Assembly: GCF_963259705.1 (NCBI RefSeq)
Contig: NC_081841.1
Location: 90,409,063-90,473,062, forward strand
Direction of reading: 5' to 3'
Length of the DNA: 64,000 nucleotides
Origin: Myotis daubentonii
Lineage: Eukaryota > Chordata > Mammalia > Chiroptera > Vespertilionidae
The notes below the pieces were generated by a model. That model was not told where the DNA came from, did no database searches, and saw nothing but the letters and a program-made list of their open reading frames with translations. Positions within the stretch are counted from its first letter, which is position 1. Every line of letters starts with the position of its first letter. Below are positions 62,111-64,000 of this stretch, piece after piece. A program made the position numbers and the translations under genes.

Positions 62111-62969
62111 TTCTCATCCTCAACGCTTACACCCTCCCCCAAACTAAGCTATATGGCCTATGTGTTCCTTCAGTTTGACCTCAACCCTATTGTGGGAGAG
62201 AAGAGACCTTCACAGACTCAAAACACCCTGGGCTACATGACAAGTTTGTCCCTAAGGTGCGTCATTCAACTACCTCCTCTTGTTCTGAAAGCAGACACCA
62301 CCCCATCCCTATCTTCAATTATAATTGGCTTCCTGGGTAGATTTTCCTTTAAAGAGTAAATGCACTGGTTCTGTTGATGTAAGCATAACAATCCATATGA
62401 ATATTTCATTGCCCATTGTAAATTAATAAAATGGCATTTGAGTCTCTGCAAGCTTAGATTATATGAGTTTGCCAAGAGAAGACTTTACTTTTAATGTGCT
62501 GACAAAAATTCAAGTTTTGAGCCTGCAAAGCAAAGGTTCAGAGCTTGTTCCCCAGTGGATTTACCAATGAAAGTGAACTTCCTGAGGTGTCTTGACAGCT
62601 AGCCCCCTGGTCTCCATAGGCAGCATAGTTAGAATGATGAGTTATATTGAATCTACACCAGCACACTTCCATCCCCCCTTTGTGATTTGATAGAAATTTA
62701 GTGGTATAAGATTCCAGAGGAGATCTAATTCAGACAATTCATTGCTTAAGTTCATAGATTGCTTAGAATAGTCTGAAAATCTAGAGTATTTTAGTCAGAG
62801 ATCAAGTAAATAGTCCTTTGTGAAATACTAATTTGAAAATGTCTTACCACCACAGAGATGGTAGTGGGTGTGAGCAATGAGAGATGATAAAGTACTTTAC
62901 TTAATATAATAGTTATTAATGCTTAAATTATTGTTGTGTAAAAATTATTCTGGGTGGACAAGGAAGGCT
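62111..62969. other. Unassigned flanking sequence
   Basis: No recognisable repeat or gene. Confidence 0.4.
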
Positions 62970-63038
62970 CTCTCTCTCTTTCTCTCTTTCTCTCTTTCTC
63001 TCTTTCTCTCTCTCTCCCTCTCTCCCTTCCCCCTCCTT
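62970..63038 (+). repeat. (CTCTTT)n / (TC)n pyrimidine tract
   Basis: A run of TCTCTCTTTC repeats changing to CTCCCT. A simple repeat; the open frames across it are not genes. Confidence 0.95.
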
Positions 63039-63338
63039 CCTGCACTCCCTCCTTATATCTATTGTATTAAGAAAAGTGTTTTCTTTGTTAAGAAAGACAA
63101 AGTCTACCTGATAACTCTGGGCTATCACCTCATTCATATTATCACTTCTAAATGATATTAAAATATGTTTAATATCAGCATTTGCAAGATTACATAAAAA
63201 ATAACAAGATATACTTTTAAAAAATATTTAAGGAGAATGTTTGTTATGGGTTAATTGGCTAAATTGGATCAAAAAATGTATCTTATTTGACAGATTTTGA
63301 TTAACATATAAAACCGACACTTAGTTGACAGAAACAAG
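63039..63338. other. Unassigned flanking sequence
   Basis: AT-rich; it borders the LTR at 63339. Confidence 0.4.
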
Positions 63339-64000
63339 CTGTTGTAATGTACTCCGCGAATCACACAAGGACGCCTCAAGAAGTCGTATTAAGGATTCAC
63401 ATTTATTTCAAAGCTCTCTCAAATCTCGTAGTGATTACATAGCCCTAACACCAGATTTATATAGGCAAAAATCACAAAGGTATTGATTACATCTTGGGGT
63501 TTGGAATGAGGAACCTGGTTTGCAAAAAAGCAGTTTGTTACAGAAGCCAGATTGAGCCGATTAGTTATCTACAAAGATTAATTATAGTTTCAGGTCTTGG
63601 GACCACTGAGTTGACAGGAACGCATTATCTGGAGCCCTCAGGTCTTAGGACCACTGAGTCAATGGAAACACATTATCTGGAGCCATCGAGGCAATTTAGA
63701 GTAATTGTGCAGTCCTGGTCTCCAGGTACAGAGGAATGTGATTTCTAAAACCAGTATGACCACAACCAATGGGGTATTCAAATTACAATCAATAGGGTAT
63801 TCAATCGAATATAATTCAGAAAATCAAAATAACTTTTCTATTATTTTAGCAAGCAAATAATGACAGAAGCCAAGTCAGTAGGGTTAAAATATTAAACAGC
63901 AATTCCCACCAAGCATGGTTGCCACCATGCTTCAAAGCAAACAAATAAATTAATCTGGAAAGATAATAAAAGAATAAAGTTGGACAATACAGTCTTCTCC
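63339..64000 (-). mobile_element. ERV LTR cut by the window edge
   Basis: Read on the minus strand it has TATATAAA (reverse of 63458-63465), AATAAA (reverse of tttatt at 63403-63408) and then ends ...CATTACAACA at 63339. That TATA-poly(A)-CA order is an LTR. The U3 part contains a direct repeat at about 63591-63685. The family is different from the class II LTRs above. The left flank shows no primer site, so this is a 3' or solo LTR; the right end is outside the window. Confidence 0.75.

Noticed and set aside
1..64000. CRISPR array
   Set aside because: The tandem repeats have no uniform repeat-spacer pattern, and the genome is mammalian.

Overview
This is vertebrate nuclear DNA, and the repeats identify it as a vespertilionid (vesper) bat. 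Three signals support this together: about 17 tRNA-derived Ves SINEs; at least 14 HeliBat-type rolling-circle transposons (5' TCCTATATAATAAAAG-like starts, 3' hairpin plus CTAG ends); and hAT elements that include two SPIN copies. Among mammals, abundant Helitrons are known only from vesper bats. No database search was possible, so family names are from memory and element edges are read by eye.

The only host gene I can support is EEA1 (early endosome antigen 1), on the minus strand. Its first coding exon (39094-39117) encodes MLRRILQR, ends at a GTAAGAG splice donor, and lies in a CpG island of about 1.2 kb (roughly 38560-39720). Positions 1-39093 are therefore probably EEA1 intron 1, and 39900-64000 is upstream flank. 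I recognised no other exon and no functional tRNA or rRNA gene. Almost everything else is nested mobile DNA.

Layout. 1-2.1 kb: L1 fragment and Ves copies, one split by a solo LTR. 3.2-5.4 kb: three Helitrons head to tail. 6.3-7.3 kb: a Helitron with a minisatellite. 7.36-14.45 kb: a near full-length minus-strand L1 with an open ORF1 and a broken ORF2. 15.0-17.4 kb: two Helitrons head to tail, the first carrying pieces that look like captured gene. 18-29 kb: MIR, L2, Ves, hAT, SPIN and mariner copies, plus one more large Helitron. 29.58-31.93 kb: a complete HAL1 (half-L1) retroposon with a perfect 16-bp target duplication. 32.3-33.2 kb: a minus-strand solo LTR. 38.5-39.9 kb: the EEA1 promoter. 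40.7-41.8 kb: an ERV-L-type LTR. 43.8-47.4 kb: five Helitrons head to tail on the minus strand, sharing a two-element module with the 3.2-kb array. 47.5-50.7 kb: old L1 and another solo LTR. 51.9-54.4 kb: a short, young, internally deleted betaretrovirus-like provirus with 6-bp target duplications. 55-64 kb: further LTR, L1, L2, SPIN and Ves copies, ending in an LTR cut by the window edge.

There is no operon-like cooperation between genes here. The interest lies in how the elements interact: Helitrons chained end to end, transposons inside transposons, and retroelement promoters or leaders expanded by tandem duplication.
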